A stretch of 64,000 nt of DNA from an uncultured Alteromonadaceae bacterium (GCA_947501935.1 CANMXU010000016.1:37759-101758), one strand, 5' to 3'. Positions 36,527 through 46,830 are shown, numbered from the stretch's first letter. A program made the numbers and translations. Notes: a model not told the origin generated them from the sequence alone.

Positions 36527-38233
36527 TTAGAATAAGTCAGCAATATCACTAATGTTAATTAACGATTTTTCGCCAGTTTGACGGTTCTTTAATTCAACTT
36601 GCTGTGCGTCTAAATTACGCTCACCAATAATCAGTAATAACGGCGTGCCCATTAATTCATGATCGGCGAACATTACGCCAGGACGCTCTTTTCTGTCATC
36701 AAATAATACTTCTACACCCGCATCACTTAATTGTTGATAAAGATTTTCAGCAGTTTCTTTAACACGGGCAGACTTTGCCATGTTCATTGGCACAATCGCT
36801 ACTTGGAATGGCGCAATCGCACTTGGCCATTTAATACCGTATTTATCGTGGTTTTGCTCAATAGCCGCTGCAACAATACGAGAAACACCGATACCGTAAC
36901 AACCCATAGTTAAAATTTTGTGTTTACCCGCTTCGGTTAATACACCACAGTTCATCGCTTGAGCATATTTTTCGCCCAGTTGGAAAATATGGCCTACTTC
37001 AATACCGCGTTTAATAACAATGTTACCTGCGCCACATGGGCTAGGATCACCTTCAACAACGTTACGAATATCAGCAACTTGATAATTTTTACAATCACGA
37101 TCCCAGTTTACACCTGTTAAGTGTGTATCGTTTTGGTTAGCACCACAAACAAAGTCAGCTAAATGCGCTGCGCTGCGATCAACTACCGTGGTTAGTTCAA
37201 GACCAACTGGGCCAATAGAGCCAAGGTTGCAACTAAGTGCCGCTTGTACTTGCTCGTCAGTCGCCATAGTTAGTGGGCTAGCAACACCGGCAATTTTTTC
37301 GGCTTTAATTTCATTTAATTGATGATCGCCGCGCACGACTAAAGCAACAAGCGGCGCCGTTTCACCGTCTGCACATTCGCCAAGCACTAATAAGGTTTTA
37401 ACTATTTGTGTAGCATCAACCTTTAAAAATTCAGCGACGTCATTAATTGACTTAACATTAGGTGTAGCTACTTTTGCTTGGTTTTGACTTGCCGCTGGGC
37501 GTTCACCTGTTGGCGCTAAAGCTTCAGCTTTTTCAATGTTGGCAGCAAAATCGCTAACATCACTAAAGGCAATATCGTCTTCACCTGAATCAGCTAATAC
37601 ATGGAATTCATGTGAAGCTTCGCCGCCAATAGAACCGGTGTCAGCAATTACTGGACGATAATCTAAACCTAGGCGATCGAATATACGGCAATAGGCGTCG
37701 TACATTTTTTGATAAGTTGCTTCTAAACACTCATCACTTAAATGGAAAGAGTAAGCATCTTTCATTAAAAATTCACGACCACGCATTACACCAAAACGAG
37801 GGCGAATCTCATCTCTAAATTTAGTTTGAATTTGAAAAAGATTTAATGGCAATTGTTTGTAGCTGTTTAATTCATTGCTCACTAATTTAGTAATTACTTC
37901 TTCGTGGGTTGGCCCTAAAACAAACGGACGATTATGACGGTCGTTTAAACGTAATAATTCTGGACCGTAATCTTCCCAGCGACCTGACTCTTCCCATAAA
38001 TCAGCAGGCTGTACCATTGGCATTAATACTTCAATGGCGTTGGCACGTTCCATTTCTTCACGAACAATGTTTTCTACTTTTCTAAGAACTTTTAAGCCCG
38101 TAGGTAACCAAGTATATAAACCTGAAGCGAGATTACGCACAAGGCCGGCACGTAACATTAATTGGTGACTGATAACTTCAGCGCTCGCTGGAGTTTCTTT
38201 TAAAGTAGACAGTAAATATTGGCTAGTACGCAT
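36527..38233 (-). CDS. proS: Prolyl-tRNA synthetase
   Basis: A 568-residue class II aminoacyl-tRNA synthetase of the bacterial (ProS type 1) form. Motif 2 appears in [18 protein letters not shown], motif 3 as [16 protein letters not shown], and [11 protein letters not shown] is also conserved. The ~180-residue insertion between motifs 2 and 3 (about 225-405) is the YbaK-like editing domain that removes mischarged Ala-tRNA, with the conserved Lys in [10 protein letters not shown]. The anticodon-binding domain follows ([23 protein letters not shown]). Length is as in E. coli (572). It has its own promoter region. Confidence 0.98.
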   Translation of the reverse strand: MRTSQYLLSTLKETPASAEVISHQLMLRAGLVRNLASGLYTWLPTGLKVLRKVENIVREEMERANAIEVLMPMVQPADLWEESGRWEDYGPELLRLNDRHNRPFVLGPTHEEVITKLVSNELNSYKQLPLNLFQIQTKFRDEIRPRFGVMRGREFLMKDAYSFHLSDECLEATYQKMYDAYCRIFDRLGLDYRPVIADTGSIGGEASHEFHVLADSGEDDIAFSDVSDFAANIEKAEALAPTGERPAASQNQAKVATPNVKSINDVAEFLKVDATQIVKTLLVLGECADGETAPLVALVVRGDHQLNEIKAEKIAGVASPLTMATDEQVQAALSCNLGSIGPVGLELTTVVDRSAAHLADFVCGANQNDTHLTGVNWDRDCKNYQVADIRNVVEGDPSPCGAGNIVIKRGIEVGHIFQLGEKYAQAMNCGVLTEAGKHKILTMGCYGIGVSRIVAAAIEQNHDKYGIKWPSAIAPFQVAIVPMNMAKSARVKETAENLYQQLSDAGVEVLFDDRKERPGVMFADHELMGTPLLLIIGERNLDAQQVELKNRQTGEKSLINISDIADLF

Positions 38234-38327
38234 TAGAAAATGGTTCCGTAAAATGCATGAAAATTAAATTGTCGCTATTCTATCAGGGCACTCGGATAGG
38301 AAAAAGCACTAAATAGTAGCCAAGGGC

Positions 38328-39311
38328 TTATCGGGTCATTTTTTTTACGAAAACCACCACAAATAATGCGATAGTGAAACTGCCAGTGAACGCTTCCATA
38401 GCGGCAATAGCTCGAGATATGCCAATAGGGGTGAAGTCGCCATACCCTAGAGTAGTAAAGGTGACCACTGAATAATATAAGCAAGAAGAGAAGATGTTTA
38501 GGTTTTCACTCACGCTGGCATTAACGCTCATTACATAAATTTCTCCTTGATAATTTAAGCCAGCAAAAGCGTACATTAATGCACAAATAAATATCAATAC
38601 AATAGACAATAAAATAATGCGCAGCGGATTTTCGCCATAACCGCAAAATAAGTCGATCATTTTTGAAGAGAAGCGTTGAAAACTATACACAGGTAATTGC
38701 ATGCGGCGCATAGTGAGCTCACGATGAATAAATTCACCAGATAAGCTAAAAATACCCTCACGTTCGGCGTGTTTCCGTAGGTCTCGGTATATTTCTTCTG
38801 CTTGTTCGAAATAGTCTCTTGCTAAAGGAAAGTTTTTAGTTTTTAACGCCTGCCGTGCTAAGTTTTCTTGGCGTAATTTTTTACCGAAGTTAATGTGTTC
38901 AATTTTAGTATGAGACCATTTAGAGCCTAATAAATTTGCTTGTTCTAGCTCAGTGCAGTTTAAATTAGCACCACGTAAATCTGTTTTCATTAAGCTGGCA
39001 TTAGTGAGGTTGGCGTGAAATAAGTGAGCATTGCTTAAGTCAGCGCGGTAAAAGTCAGCATGTGACAAGTCGTAACCTTCTTGTTCACCATGGTTCACTA
39101 AATCAATGCCTGTTAAATTAGCACGTTGTAAAAAAATGCCGCGCAGTAAACCGCCTTTTTTCGCATAGCTTTCTAAAGCCTCTTTAACTTTAGGGCTAGT
39201 TTTATCAATATCTTTATCATGCCAGTAACAAAAACCAGACGCATTAGCACAGCCATCGCAGCTATAGCCGTCAGGATCATGGTAGTGACATTTTATATTT
39301 TGTTCGCTCAT
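38328..39311 (-). CDS. Pentapeptide-repeat protein with a potassium-channel pore
   Basis: A 327-residue protein with three parts. First, a Cys/His-rich N-terminus (CHYHDPDGYSCDGC...FCYWH, residues 8-31) that could bind a metal. Second, a pentapeptide-repeat block (~60-135: LQRANLTGIDLV, LSHADFYRADLSNAHLFHANLTNASLMKTDLRGANL) forming a right-handed beta-helix. Third, a two-helix ion-channel pore (helices ~230-251 and ~305-323) with the potassium selectivity filter TLGYGD (287-292). The gene is therefore probably a K+ channel whose gate is linked to a cytoplasmic sensor. A GTG start at 39344 would add 11 residues; the ATG at 39309-39311 is preferred because the Cys motif starts just after it. 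The GNAT gene diverges from it after 53 bp. Confidence 0.87.
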   Translation of the reverse strand: MSEQNIKCHYHDPDGYSCDGCANASGFCYWHDKDIDKTSPKVKEALESYAKKGGLLRGIFLQRANLTGIDLVNHGEQEGYDLSHADFYRADLSNAHLFHANLTNASLMKTDLRGANLNCTELEQANLLGSKWSHTKIEHINFGKKLRQENLARQALKTKNFPLARDYFEQAEEIYRDLRKHAEREGIFSLSGEFIHRELTMRRMQLPVYSFQRFSSKMIDLFCGYGENPLRIILLSIVLIFICALMYAFAGLNYQGEIYVMSVNASVSENLNIFSSCLYYSVVTFTTLGYGDFTPIGISRAIAAMEAFTGSFTIALFVVVFVKKMTR

Positions 39312-39364
39312 GTAAGTCAGTATAGAATATGATGAAAAACTCACCTAACTGATAAGAAAAAACC

Positions 39365-39847
39365 ATGACAATTTCATGCATTACCGCTGACTACCATAAT
39401 AAACAACACGGCCAAGACCTATTAAACTTACTTAATGCTTATGCACTAGACCCTATGGGTGGTGGTGAAGCTTTAAGTGATTATACTCAAGAGCACTTAC
39501 TGGCGGTATTGCAAAAAGCGAGCATGGCTTTTAGCGTAATATGTTACGTTGATGATAAACCTGCCGGCTTAATTAATTGCATGGAAACGGTGTCAACTTT
39601 TTCAGCTAAACCCTTGGTTAATATTCATGATGTGGTGATCTTGCCAGAATTTCGTGGCCAGAAGTTATCACAAGTTATGCTAGGAGCGGTTGAAGAAATA
39701 GCGCAGCAAAAAGGCTGCTGTAAGTTAACTTTAGAAGTATTAGCAGGTAATCATATTGCCAAGGCTGCTTATGAAAAAGTTGGTTTTTCAGGTTACGAAT
39801 TAGATCCAGAAATGGGCAGTGCGCTTTTTTGGCAGAAAAAGCTATAA
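39365..39847 (+). CDS. GNAT family N-acetyltransferase
   Basis: A 160-residue acetyltransferase. Motif A is VNIHDVVILPEFRGQKLSQVMLGAVEEIA (R-G-Q-x-L-S), and motif B is KAAYEKVGFSGYELDPEMGSALFWQK. The sequence DPMGGGEALSD at ~30-40 is a conserved loop in small GNATs of this group. The substrate is unknown. It lies 135 bp before rhlE on the same strand and 53 bp from the divergent channel gene. Confidence 0.85.
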   Translation: MTISCITADYHNKQHGQDLLNLLNAYALDPMGGGEALSDYTQEHLLAVLQKASMAFSVICYVDDKPAGLINCMETVSTFSAKPLVNIHDVVILPEFRGQKLSQVMLGAVEEIAQQKGCCKLTLEVLAGNHIAKAAYEKVGFSGYELDPEMGSALFWQKKL

Positions 39848-39982
39848 GATCAGATGTATTTACTTTTGGTTTTGGCAAAGTCAGTTTGATTGATGATGAA
39901 TAATTCTTGCTGAGCATAGTAAGCGCGGGGAAAACTGTTATAATCCGCGCAATTTTGTTTTGGTTATTAGTTGGGTATGTAA

Positions 39983-41305
39983 ATGAGCGTTGATGCAATA
40001 GGTTTGTCAGCAGAGTTATTAAAAGCGGTAAAGTCTTGTGGTTATAAAAACTTAACCCCTATTCAGCAGCAAGCGATCCCACTTATTCGTGCGGGGCATG
40101 ACCTACTGGCGAGTGCGCAAACGGGGACCGGAAAAACCGCAGCCTTTACCTTGCCTGTACTCGATGCCTTAGCTAAAAGCACTACCACTGTGCCAGGTTC
40201 GTCATTACGCGCTTTAATACTTACGCCAACTCGTGAATTAGCGGCGCAAGTGGCACAGAATGTAGCTACTTATAGTGAATTTTTACCGTTAAAGTCTGGC
40301 GTTATTTACGGCGGCGTAAATATGCCAGGCCAAACCAAAATGTTAAAATCAGGCCTTGATATCTTAGTCGCGACTCCCGGTCGTTTACTAGAGCATCTTG
40401 AACTGCGTAATGTTGACTTATCTCATGTGAAATTTTTGGTGCTTGATGAAGCCGACCGCATGTTAGATATGGGCTTTTTAACCGAGCTTGAAAAGCTATT
40501 AGCGGCAATTAAGCAAAAACATCAAACCTTAATGTTTTCAGCGACTTTTTCTAATAAAGTGAAAACCCTTGCTAAGCAAATATTAGTTACGCCAAAAACA
40601 TTGGAAGTAGCTAAACAAAATGCTACTTCAGGTAAAGTAAAACAATCAGTGTATTGGGTTTCTGAAGTTCGAAAGCGTGAGTTGCTGTCTGAGCTTATTG
40701 GCGTAAATAACTGGCGTCAGGTGTTAGTTTTTGCAGGCACCAAAGAAAGTGCAAATGAGCTAGCGAAAGGGCTTAAGCTTGACGGAATAAAAGCGGTACT
40801 TTGCCATGGTGATAGAAGCCAAGGTTCACGAAATAAAGCCTTAGAACAATTTACTGACGGCAGTGTTCGAGTATTAGTAGCAACTGATGTCGCAGCGCGT
40901 GGCTTAGATATTGACGATTTACCTTATGTAGTTAATTTTCACTTACCGTTTTTAGCTGAAGATTATGTACATCGCATTGGTCGTACTGGTCGTGCTGGCA
41001 AAAATGGCACGGCAATTTCTTTAGTTAGTCCTAAAGATGAAAAATTCCTTGGTAATATTGAAGCGTTAATTGGCCGCCAATTTGAACGTATTGTAGTACC
41101 CGGTTATGAACTTGATCGACCTTTACCGCAGCAATATGCAACTGAAGTGATTGAACCAGAAAAGAAAAGTCGTTACAAAGCAACTCAAGAAAAAAATCAG
41201 CGAATAGCGCAAAAATCTGATAAATCTAAACCTTCATTAACGGTTAATAAGAAAACTAAAAAACTTAGCAAAAAGAAAAAGTTGCTTAAGAAAAATAAAC
41301 GTTAA
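39983..41305 (+). CDS. rhlE: DEAD-box RNA helicase, RhlE type
   Basis: A 440-residue ATP-dependent RNA helicase. Motifs in order: Q motif region KNLTPIQQQAIP, I AQTGTGKTAA, Ia PTRELAAQV, II VLDEADRMLDMGF, III SATFS, IV LVFAGTKESANEL, V VATDVAARGLDI, VI HRIGRTGRAGKNG. The C-terminal ~60 residues are a Lys-rich basic tail (KKTKKLSKKKKLLKKNKR), typical for RNA binding. RhlE/SrmB-type helicases act in ribosome assembly and RNA decay and are important at low temperature, which fits a marine psychrotolerant host. The aromatic residue normally upstream of the Q motif is shifted. Confidence 0.93.
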   Translation: MSVDAIGLSAELLKAVKSCGYKNLTPIQQQAIPLIRAGHDLLASAQTGTGKTAAFTLPVLDALAKSTTTVPGSSLRALILTPTRELAAQVAQNVATYSEFLPLKSGVIYGGVNMPGQTKMLKSGLDILVATPGRLLEHLELRNVDLSHVKFLVLDEADRMLDMGFLTELEKLLAAIKQKHQTLMFSATFSNKVKTLAKQILVTPKTLEVAKQNATSGKVKQSVYWVSEVRKRELLSELIGVNNWRQVLVFAGTKESANELAKGLKLDGIKAVLCHGDRSQGSRNKALEQFTDGSVRVLVATDVAARGLDIDDLPYVVNFHLPFLAEDYVHRIGRTGRAGKNGTAISLVSPKDEKFLGNIEALIGRQFERIVVPGYELDRPLPQQYATEVIEPEKKSRYKATQEKNQRIAQKSDKSKPSLTVNKKTKKLSKKKKLLKKNKR

Positions 41306-41394
41306 ACTCTGAATTAACTATAAGCTTTTTAGCGCATAACTCATTAATAAAGAGCCGACAAGTAAAGATTCGTTTAGTGACTGTTAGTGTGGTG

Positions 41395-41440
41395 AGCTGT
41401 TATCTAGTAGTCACTTATCTAATAGAGAGTTATCTAATAG
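41395..41440. repeat. Degenerate 15-16-bp tandem repeat, three units
   Basis: Three units sharing the core TTATCTARTAG (41395-41410, 41411-41425, 41426-41440) lie in the spacer just before the gene at 41478, close enough to affect its 5' leader. Confidence 0.75.
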
Positions 41441-41477
41441 ACGTTTTAGTGAAAATTTTAAATATTAAGTGGTTAAC

Positions 41478-42131
41478 ATGACAGAGCCTGTTGCAGAAAT
41501 AGAAGTACCATTTGAATTTCGTCACCAGTGCTGGTTTTGTGGTGAGCCTTCAGCAGTGAACTTTAGTTTTCCTGCTCAAGCACAAAGTGCTTTAGGCGTT
41601 GTTCATTCGCCACTTATGGTACCTTGTTGTAATGAATGTCAAACATTAGCGAAACAAACTTCAGCAAAGTCTATTATTTCGGTTAAGCGTCAAGTAAAGC
41701 AAAAACTGATTTATAAATACCGCAAAGATTTAGCCATAGGTTTAAATTGGACCAAACAAGAATTGGCCGAAAGTGAATTTGAAGGTGGTAACTTTGCTGG
41801 CTTTAAAAAAAGTGCTTGGTTTATGTATGAGGTGGCGCAAGGGCGGGTTAACTACTTAAGCTGGGCAATTGCCATTGATGGAATTTTACAAGATATACCT
41901 GATGAAGACTTTGTCTTTATTTTTGATGGCGTAGAATATCCGTCAATCGATGACGCTATTAGCCATTACGCTGAAAACTTCTACCTAGATATTGATTATT
42001 TCAAAAAAGTGCTTCATTTACTCGGAGAGAGTAAGTTTTCTCAGGCGGTAAGGTTTTGCCGCCTATTAGTTGACGCCAATACATTAGAAAAGAAACAAGC
42101 CTTTACAGAGCTATTTCACCAGCAAGATTAA
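41478..42131 (+). CDS. Hypothetical zinc-binding protein
   Basis: A 217-residue soluble protein. An N-terminal Cys arrangement CWFCGEPSAV (around 18-21) and CCNECQTLA (about 50-54) forms a C-x2-C...C-x2-C set suited to one zinc ion, like an HNH or zinc-ribbon knuckle without the rest of the HNH motif. The remainder is mostly helical (KSIISVKRQVKQKLIYKYRKDL, GKKSAWFMYEVAQGRV-like segment, DYFKKVLHLLGESKF). I do not recognise the family. The ATG at 41478 is preferred to an upstream GTG at 41469 because AAGTGG sits at a suitable distance. The DGC gene converges on it from the right. Confidence 0.7.
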   Translation: MTEPVAEIEVPFEFRHQCWFCGEPSAVNFSFPAQAQSALGVVHSPLMVPCCNECQTLAKQTSAKSIISVKRQVKQKLIYKYRKDLAIGLNWTKQELAESEFEGGNFAGFKKSAWFMYEVAQGRVNYLSWAIAIDGILQDIPDEDFVFIFDGVEYPSIDDAISHYAENFYLDIDYFKKVLHLLGESKFSQAVRFCRLLVDANTLEKKQAFTELFHQQD

Positions 42132-42180
42132 GTTATTTCCCTGTTATTATTTTAAATACTTAGCTTTTAAGATAGTAGCT

Positions 42181-43068
42181 CTAAGCTAAGTTCTTGTGCT
42201 GCATATTCATTTTATGATGATATAAAGATTTATCAGCCCGCTGGAATAAGCTGTTTTCGTTATCGGCACGGTTCATAAAAGTAAAGCCTAAACTGCAGCT
42301 AACCTTATGTTTTGTAAGTAGTAAGTTGTTTTTTAGGGCGATATGAATTCTTTTCTCAATAGCCACGAGTGACTGCTGGCAAGCATCTTCAACAATAATT
42401 ACAAACTCGTCACCGCCAAAGCGAAATAAGCTGTCAGAGTCTCTAACTGATGATTTTAACGCATTAGCAAATTGCACCAGTACTTCGTCACCAATATGAT
42501 GCCCAAAGGTATCGTTTATTGCTTTAAATTTATTTAAGTCGCTTACAATCAAACCTAACTGGTGATGGTTACGTTTGGCATGATGCATAGCACGCTTAAG
42601 TTGTTCATCAAAATAACGACGATTACCAAGCCCTGTTAAACTATCTTGCATCGCTAACGATAGCGCATGTTTGAACTGCAAAGCATTACGTAATGGAAAT
42701 AGTAAAAACTTATGAAGTTCGTCCAGGATATTTACACTATTTAAGTTAATTGAGCTATTGAGGCTATAACTTAATTTACCTAGTATTTCGCCATTTAATT
42801 TAAGCTCGAAGTGGCGTTCAATCTTGCCCTTTCTACTGCCACGAGCAGAATCGTTAGTGGTGTCGTTTTTAAAATAAAGCCCTGCAAAGTCAATATGTTT
42901 TGCCGCTTCCATAGCGAAGATATTTAATAATTTGCCAAGGTCTAAACTGGTTTGCAACTGCTCGATAAGGGCACTATTACGCTCAGACTCAATTTGATTG
43001 CTATGACTAAAAAGTCTAAATGCATTGAATTCAGAATAGGGAGTATTGTGTATATCTAGTGTTTGCAT
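42181..43068 (-). CDS. Diguanylate cyclase (GGDEF domain)
   Basis: A 295-residue cytosolic c-di-GMP synthase. A GAF-like N-terminal sensor spans about 25-130, then the GGDEF domain starts at DSLTGLGNRRYFDEQL (142) and contains the intact active-site motif GGDEF (218-222) and DLNKFKAINDTFGH for metal/GTP binding. The inhibitory I-site RDSD (209-212) is present five residues before GGDEF, so product feedback inhibition is expected. It has no membrane segment. No cognate effector is adjacent, but an HD-GYP protein and a c-di-GMP riboswitch lie elsewhere in this window. Confidence 0.94.
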   Translation of the reverse strand: MQTLDIHNTPYSEFNAFRLFSHSNQIESERNSALIEQLQTSLDLGKLLNIFAMEAAKHIDFAGLYFKNDTTNDSARGSRKGKIERHFELKLNGEILGKLSYSLNSSINLNSVNILDELHKFLLFPLRNALQFKHALSLAMQDSLTGLGNRRYFDEQLKRAMHHAKRNHHQLGLIVSDLNKFKAINDTFGHHIGDEVLVQFANALKSSVRDSDSLFRFGGDEFVIIVEDACQQSLVAIEKRIHIALKNNLLLTKHKVSCSLGFTFMNRADNENSLFQRADKSLYHHKMNMQHKNLA

Positions 43069-43356
43069 ACCATCACCTTTATTTAAGCTACTGCTAATTT
43101 TAAAGCAAATACCATACCTATTTTGTAACTTGAGCTTTTACAAGTTTAAGGTGTTAAAATATATAAGAAATTTTAACTATTTAAATGTTTTATATATAAT
43201 TCTGAGTAATGACAATATTTTGGCGGCAAGTTTTTGCCGAGGCTAAATAAAAGTTAATAGCATTGGTATAATGCATCTTCATTGGGGTTTCTATATCATA
43301 GCGTATGTAGCTGTAGTGTATGGCTTTGTTTGTTATTAGTATGAAAAGGAATATTT

Positions 43357-45324
43357 GTGTCTCATTTTGTAGAAATTCTTGCCATTTTAACCAGCGCTGT
43401 GGCTATTGTTTGGTTATTTCGACGTTTACACTTACCTGCTATTTTAGCGTATTTAGTGGCGGGTATGCTGGTTGGCGATCATGGTTTTTCCTTAGTTAAC
43501 GATCAAGACAATTATGAACACTTTGCAGAATTAGGTATTGTCTTTTTATTATTCACTTTAGGACTCGAGTTTTCCCTACCACGTTTAGTCGCTATGCGGC
43601 ATTTGGTGCTGTCAGTAGGCAGTTTACAGGTGGGTATTTCCCTAGCCATTTTTACCATCTGTGCGCTATTTTTTGGTCAAACATTTTCCAGTGCGTTGAC
43701 GATAGGTAGCATTCTTGCACTTTCATCTACCGCCATTGTTATTCGTCAACTCAGCGAAAGTGGCGCAATGAAGCGTAAATCAGGGCAAATTTCTGTCGCT
43801 ATCTTGTTATTTCAAGATGTTGCCGTAGTACCTTTTTTAATTATTATTCCAATGCTGGCATTAGATGGCGAATCATCAATGTTTTTGGCATTACTCTTTG
43901 CTTTAGTAAAAGGGGTCTTTGTTGTTGGTTTATTGCTATTAACCGGCAAGTGGCTACTGCCGCGCCTTTTTCATTTAGTGGCGCAAGTACGCACCGATGA
44001 ACTTTTTGTTTTAACTACCCTTTTAGTCACTTTGGTTGCAGCTGCACTAACGCAATGGTTTGGTTTGTCCATGGCTTTAGGTGCTTTTTTAGCGGGTATG
44101 ATGTTGGGCGAAAGCCAATATAAACATCAACTAGAAGCAGATATTCGCCCCTATCGCGATATATTACTCGGACTATTTTTTGTGACGGTGGGCATGAAGC
44201 TCGATATTAGTATTTTAATGTCAGCACCGTTAACTGTATTTGCCGTGATGATTGCTTTTATGGCGATTAAAATTCTGATAATTAAACTATTGGCGGTGAG
44301 AGCTGGAGAATCGAAAAAAGATGGTTGGGCCTCAGGCTTTATGTTGGCGCAAATGGGCGAGTTCGGTTTTGTACTTATTGCTTTGGCTAATCAAGTTGAA
44401 ATAATTCCTATTGATATCGCTTCAATATTATTGGTCTCTGGTGTTATTAGCATGGCGATAACACCTTATATGATAGATAACGCGCGTAAATGGTCGTTGT
44501 GGTTAATTAAAGAAAAGGAGGTTGATACAGAACACTTACAGCAGCTTCCCGATAATAAAGATTTAAAAGATCACGTCATTATTTGTGGTTTTGGCCGTGT
44601 AGGACAAACGGTGAGTCGCTTTTTAAAACAAGAAAAAACGCCTTTTGTTGCCATTGATATTGACCCGCTAAGAGCTAGTACAGCACGTGACGCGGGCGAG
44701 AATGTTTTATTTGGCTCTTCCCGCCAGTCAGAGCTTTTACATGCTGCACATTTATCACAAGCTAAATTAGTGGTGATTGCCTTTGGGGAAGATAAGCAAT
44801 CTATTGAGGTGATTAAAAAAATAAGAACCTTATCTGCTGATGTCCCTATTTTGGTGAGAACTCGCAACGATGACCAGTTAGGCAGCTTACAAGAAGCCGG
44901 AGCGAATGAGGTTGTTCCTGAAAGCTTAGAAGGCAGCTTGATGCTAGTTTCCCAAGTTTTATCATTAACGGGCGTACCTTTTAAGCGTATTTTTAGGCGT
45001 GTGCAGCAAGAGCGTAAAAATCATTACAACCATTTACATGGCTTCTTCCAAGGTGAACATACTGATATGAGCCCGGAAGCTATGGATCGTATTGAATTCG
45101 CTAATGGTATTTTATTAACAGAAGATTCATATGCATGTGGTTATTCAATACGTTCGTTGAACTTAGAGCGTTCAAAAGTGGCGTTAATCGCCTTTCGTCG
45201 TGATGGTGTTGAATGTGAAGAGCCAGAGCTAGATACTATTCTAAAATCTCAAGATACTTTGGTGGTGCGAGGCAAACCATATCGGGTTGAGCGCTTTGAA
45301 AGTTTTGTTCAAAAAGGCCATTAA
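43357..45324 (+). CDS. CPA2 family cation:proton antiporter with RCK domain (KefB/KefC-like)
   Basis: A 655-residue inner-membrane protein. About 12 transmembrane helices (1-375) include the CPA2 core: FLLFTLGLEFSLPRL (63-77), the LSSTAIVIRQL segment, and the Q-D pair in LLFQDVAVVP (153-154). Then a TrkA-N/RCK NAD-binding domain (405-540) with GFGRVG (411-416) and a C-terminal TrkA-C domain (~575-645). This is the architecture of glutathione-gated KefB/KefC and related K+/H+ or Na+/H+ exchangers. No KefF/KefG partner is adjacent, so glutathione gating is not assured. The start is GTG at 43357 with AAAAGGA seven bases upstream. Confidence 0.92.
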   Translation: MSHFVEILAILTSAVAIVWLFRRLHLPAILAYLVAGMLVGDHGFSLVNDQDNYEHFAELGIVFLLFTLGLEFSLPRLVAMRHLVLSVGSLQVGISLAIFTICALFFGQTFSSALTIGSILALSSTAIVIRQLSESGAMKRKSGQISVAILLFQDVAVVPFLIIIPMLALDGESSMFLALLFALVKGVFVVGLLLLTGKWLLPRLFHLVAQVRTDELFVLTTLLVTLVAAALTQWFGLSMALGAFLAGMMLGESQYKHQLEADIRPYRDILLGLFFVTVGMKLDISILMSAPLTVFAVMIAFMAIKILIIKLLAVRAGESKKDGWASGFMLAQMGEFGFVLIALANQVEIIPIDIASILLVSGVISMAITPYMIDNARKWSLWLIKEKEVDTEHLQQLPDNKDLKDHVIICGFGRVGQTVSRFLKQEKTPFVAIDIDPLRASTARDAGENVLFGSSRQSELLHAAHLSQAKLVVIAFGEDKQSIEVIKKIRTLSADVPILVRTRNDDQLGSLQEAGANEVVPESLEGSLMLVSQVLSLTGVPFKRIFRRVQQERKNHYNHLHGFFQGEHTDMSPEAMDRIEFANGILLTEDSYACGYSIRSLNLERSKVALIAFRRDGVECEEPELDTILKSQDTLVVRGKPYRVERFESFVQKGH

Positions 45325-45380
45325 ACAAAGATGAGACTCATTAAAGCTGATTGAGATTTTGACTTTAATCATGGAATCTA

Positions 45381-45411
45381 TTCAAGTGTATAAAACCTGT
45401 ATACACTTGAA
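45381..45411. terminator. Hairpin between the antiporter and patatin genes
   Basis: A perfect 12-bp inverted repeat TTCAAGTGTATA / TATACACTTGAA with a seven-base loop, located between two convergent genes. It has only a weak T-run on the plus side, so it may act as a modest bidirectional terminator. Confidence 0.6.
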
Positions 45412-45466
45412 TTTATTTGGTCAGGTAACTAATAAGCTAAGTAATTTATAACATTCACTGAGCCAG

Positions 45467-46612
45467 TTATAGTGATAAAAATGTACGTAGTTGAGTTTCT
45501 TGTGCCATAGCGTCTTCAAAGCCTAGTTTGATTAGTCGCTGACAATAGTTTTTTTCAAATAATAAATAACTGACGATACTCGACTCCGCATCGTTGGTGA
45601 TCCCAGCAGAGCGTAGTAGCAGTCTAATCGATAACGGCAATTCATCAAAATACTCAACGGCCATGGCGTTAAAATCATGACTTGGGTTGATCATTAAACT
45701 ATCAATATGGTTTAAGCCTTCTTGGCGCTTTTCTTCTGGGATCAATTTAATGGTTTGATTAATTCTTTGCATTCTTTCTAAATCGCTTTGCAGCGTATCT
45801 GAAAAAATAGTATCAAGTAGGTGACCAGCAATAGTTGATGTTGTTGGTGGGTGAGGGTTATTTTCTCGGGCGTGCAACGGTTCTTTCGGCTGCTCTACAC
45901 CAACAATTAATAAATTTTTTGCACCTAAGTGTATCGCCGGGCTTAATGGTGATAGTTGATGGATAGAACCGTCACCGTAATGCTCTCTGCTAATTTTTAC
46001 TGAAGGAAAAACCAGAGGAATAGCGGAAGAGGCCATTAAATGTTCGCAATTTAATTGGCTAGGCTGGCCACGACGCTTTGCGCGAAACCAAGGAGCAATA
46101 TTTTCCTCTGATTGATAAAAACTTATCGAATCACCGGTGCTGTAACTAGAAGCTGTCACTGAAACAGCAGATAAATAACCATTTAAAATGTTGGTATCGA
46201 TACGTTTAAAGTCGATAACGCCATTTAGTAACTCTCTTAATGGTGCGTTATTAAGTAAACTTCTTGGTATTTTATTGGCGTAGTCAGCTTGGAAGCTTCC
46301 CAAAATGCCATTAAAAATATGACCAAATACATTGCTAGCATTACTGTGGTAGATTTTATTAGTATTTAAATTCTTCCACACCCATTCCAGTTTTTTTACG
46401 CCTAAATGAAAACAAGAAGCATAACACGCTAAAGCCGTCGTATTAATTGCTCCAGCAGAGGTACCACAGATTATAGGGAAGGGAATACCATGATTTCTAG
46501 GTACAAATTTAGCAATAGCCATCAATACGCCAACTTGGTATGAGGCACGGGCACCACCACCAGTAAGCACTAAAGCATTTTGACTCTTTTTGTAATTGCG
46601 TTTTGTTGTCAT
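45467..46612 (-). CDS. Patatin-like phospholipase
   Basis: A 381-residue patatin-fold lipid acyl hydrolase. The glycine-rich oxyanion loop is LTGGGARASYQ (17-25), the nucleophile is Ser52 in CGTSAGAINTTA (G-x-S-x-G), and the catalytic Asp sits in EHYGDGSIHQLSPLSPA (D-G-S). The dyad is complete, so it should hydrolyse phospholipids or lysophospholipids. No signal peptide or membrane helix is present. It is related to cytosolic YjjU/RssA-type patatins. The DUF3718 terminator separates it from the upstream gene, so it has its own promoter. Confidence 0.93.
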   Translation of the reverse strand: MTTKRNYKKSQNALVLTGGGARASYQVGVLMAIAKFVPRNHGIPFPIICGTSAGAINTTALACYASCFHLGVKKLEWVWKNLNTNKIYHSNASNVFGHIFNGILGSFQADYANKIPRSLLNNAPLRELLNGVIDFKRIDTNILNGYLSAVSVTASSYSTGDSISFYQSEENIAPWFRAKRRGQPSQLNCEHLMASSAIPLVFPSVKISREHYGDGSIHQLSPLSPAIHLGAKNLLIVGVEQPKEPLHARENNPHPPTTSTIAGHLLDTIFSDTLQSDLERMQRINQTIKLIPEEKRQEGLNHIDSLMINPSHDFNAMAVEYFDELPLSIRLLLRSAGITNDAESSIVSYLLFEKNYCQRLIKLGFEDAMAQETQLRTFLSL

Positions 46613-46740
46613 GGCTGAAGTATTTATCTATGGTTATTTTAAGTGTAATAACTTTTATCTGAGCTTGCTAGCAGTAGTTTTATTTATATCAGTAGGTTAA
46701 TCCAATTGGTATCAGGTCACTATGTTAAATTTAGGGCGAA

Positions 46741-46767
46741 AAAAAAGCCAACAGAGTTGGCTTTTTT
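46741..46767 (-). terminator. Intrinsic terminator of the DUF3718 gene
   Basis: A perfect 12-bp stem AAAAAAGCCAAC / GTTGGCTTTTTT with a three-base loop, T-rich on either strand. It lies 63 bp beyond the DUF3718 stop. Confidence 0.92.
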
Positions 46768-46830
46768 AAATGACAGAAGAATTATTAAAATGAAAACATT
46801 ATTAGCTAACGCCTACTTTCTAATAATAAA

